Shown: positions 4,863-5,677 of the stretch, in pieces | How the letters are laid out: each line of letters opens with the position of its first letter | Numbering within the stretch: the first letter of the stretch is position 1 | Assembly (NCBI GenBank): GCA_029260155.1 | Contig: JAJDDU010000238.1 | Span: 1-5,677 of the forward strand | Direction: 5' to 3' | DNA length: 5,677 nt | Source: Phycisphaerae bacterium | Lineage (GTDB): Bacteria; Planctomycetota; Phycisphaerae; UBA1845 | Notes under the pieces: generated by a model | Databases searched by the model: none | The model's input: the letters and a program-made list of their open reading frames with translations, nothing else | What the model was told of the DNA's origin: nothing | Made by a program: the position numbers and the translations under genes

Positions 4863-5557
4863 TTCTTGGCACCAGTCTTTCGTTTCTCTGCGGAGGTGAG
4901 CGCGGACTCGACAGTTCGAAGCAGCTCGAAGTCGTCCACGTTGCCTGCGCTGCGTATGTCGCCGGCGGTCCGGGCGAGATCCTCAAAGCGATCGATGTCG
5001 TACCAAGGGGCGATTTCGCTGACGGAAAAGCCGAGCGACCTTGCTTGTGCGACGGCCTGATGGGCTGTCCGATCGGTGCTCCACTCGACTCCTCTGAAGA
5101 GGTCGTCGTGCAGGCGCTTCAGGGCGAGCAAGTAGAATCCGCCGTCATCGCACGGTCCGATAGCGAGGTCGGAGCTACCCAGCGCGTCACGGGCATCGAT
5201 CAGGCGCTGCTCCGGAATTGTTGGGCTGTCGCTACCGATGATCATCACTTCGGTTGCTCCGGCGTCGAACGAAGAACCTGCCGCGCGGGCGAGACGCTCG
5301 CCGAGGTCACCGTCGCCCTGTTGCAATAGTGGGATATACGGTCCGACCAATGCTCGGAATTGCTCTTCGGAGTCATCCGGCGAGACGACCAGTGTGGGCC
5401 GAACGGGCCAAACGCGAAACGCCCGTTCGCAGAGCAGGCGGATGCAGGCCCGCTGGACGTCGGCAGCCTCGTCCGCATTGAGCGGCGGACAGAGGCGCGT
5501 CATCACCTCCCCGGGCGTCGGGTACTTCGCGAAGATCAACAGGTGCGTCGTGGCCAC
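4859..5557 (-). CDS. DUF2064 / TIGR04282-type glycosyltransferase-like protein (rSAM/selenodomain-associated transferase 1)
   Basis: A 232-residue protein with a nucleotide-sugar-transferase-like (GT-A) fold. Family motifs in order: LLIFAKYPTPGEVMTRLCPP (6-25), GDLGERL (83-89), IGSDSPTIP (107-115, with the likely metal- or substrate-binding Asp), GPCDDGGFYLLAL (134-146), EWST (158-161) and YDIDRFEDL (186-194). The family usually has PGxVKTRL near the N-terminus; here the Lys is Met (M19, codon ATG). The substrate is unknown; relatives occur near radical-SAM genes, but none is seen here. The start is GTG at 5557, the only upstream option because an in-frame TAG lies 12 bases before it. The 3' end overlaps the cyclodeaminase gene by 4 bases. 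It is the first gene visible in this operon. Confidence 0.87.
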   Translation of the reverse strand: MATTHLLIFAKYPTPGEVMTRLCPPLNADEAADVQRACIRLLCERAFRVWPVRPTLVVSPDDSEEQFRALVGPYIPLLQQGDGDLGERLARAAGSSFDAGATEVMIIGSDSPTIPEQRLIDARDALGSSDLAIGPCDDGGFYLLALKRLHDDLFRGVEWSTDRTAHQAVAQARSLGFSVSEIAPWYDIDRFEDLARTAGDIRSAGNVDDFELLRTVESALTSAEKRKTGAKK

Positions 5558-5563
5558 GCCGAT

Positions 5564-5591
5564 AGCCTACGCATCGCACACTTGGGGTCAA
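5564..5591 (-). promoter_or_regulatory. Possible promoter of the transferase-cyclodeaminase operon
   Basis: TTGACC (5591-5586) is a 5/6 match, but the -10 candidate TAGGCT (5569-5564), 16 bases away, matches only 3/6. If used, transcription would begin at or next to the GTG at 5557, giving a leaderless message, which fits the absence of a good ribosome binding site. Weak. Confidence 0.2.
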
Positions 5592-5603
5592 GAGGACGGG
5601 CAC

Positions 5604-5677
5604 CTAGTGTAGTGTTTCAGAATTGAGGAATTTTACGGTTTTCTTGCGGGTTTCGTCCTCTGGAAGGAGGATGAGAC
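5604..5677 (-). CDS. Possible C-terminal end of another gene (uncertain)
   Basis: On the minus strand a frame is open from the right edge to a TAG at 5606-5604, giving 23 residues (LILLPEDETRKK, then TVKFLNSETLH). It could be the tail of a gene upstream of the transferase. The span is too short to recognise, and the AT-rich part (5615-5650) looks equally like intergenic DNA. Confidence 0.2.
   Translation of the reverse strand, partial: LILLPEDETRKKTVKFLNSETLH
5650..5677 (+). promoter_or_regulatory. Hairpin enclosing a Shine-Dalgarno-like sequence at the right edge
   Basis: Bases 5650-5660 pair with 5667-5677 over 11 positions (two G-U) around the loop TGGAAG. The 3' arm holds AAGGAGG (5664-5670), a near-perfect ribosome binding site. 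An ATG at 5671 abuts it with no spacing, so a real start would lie just past the window. The G-U pairs become A-C mismatches on the minus strand, so the fold favours a plus-strand RNA. Confidence 0.35.

Noticed and set aside
1..5677. Mobile element, CRISPR array, prophage or defence system
   Set aside because: No transposase or integrase motif, no spaced repeat array and no phage or nuclease gene is seen. Gene order and operon overlaps look like ordinary chromosome.

Overview
The window looks like chromosomal DNA from a GC-rich planctomycete, most likely of the Phycisphaerae type. The clues are a PEP-CTERM exported protein ending in VPEP, a hydrophobic stretch and RRRR; a pterin synthase of the PTPS-III kind, which is known from planctomycetes that lack folB; and a small Cys-rich protein of a sort I associate with planctomycetes. 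The organism is inferred from these genes, not from a marker gene.

Left block (1-1195, minus strand), in transcription order: a PTPS-III-type pterin synthase, then mcsA (zinc-finger/UVR adaptor), then the first 78 codons of mcsB (protein-arginine kinase), which runs off the left edge. mcsA and mcsB overlap by 4 bases (GTGA). A sigma70-like promoter lies in the short gap before mcsA, so the mcsAB pair can probably be transcribed on its own.

Bases 1196-1646 hold no convincing gene. They contain a possible promoter with a palindrome for the pterin gene and an unusually dense row of inverted repeats (1327-1544), possibly an undescribed structured RNA or regulatory region. Next is a CaCA-family cation antiporter (1647-2714, minus). 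Its best start is a GTG with a good ribosome binding site, downstream of a perfect TATAAT box.

The 480-base region between the antiporter and the only plus-strand gene is regulatory. It has a plus-strand promoter, a long intrinsic terminator about 105 bases later (a possible small RNA or attenuator), and a perfect 12-base direct repeat. Then comes the PEP-CTERM protein (3197-3883), closed by a strong terminator that probably also serves the convergent genes to its right.

Right block (3977-5557, minus strand) is a compact operon: a DUF2064/TIGR04282-type transferase, an FTCD/FchA-type folate cyclodeaminase/cyclohydrolase (ATGA overlap), and a 78-residue Cys-rich conserved hypothetical. The last 75 bases carry a hairpin enclosing a Shine-Dalgarno-like sequence on the plus strand. 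On the minus strand they carry a possible end of another reading frame.

Nothing here is a clear mobile element, CRISPR array, tRNA or rRNA. The most interesting items are the altered active site of the pterin synthase, the terminator placed between a promoter and the PEP-CTERM gene, and the hairpin cluster at 1327-1544.
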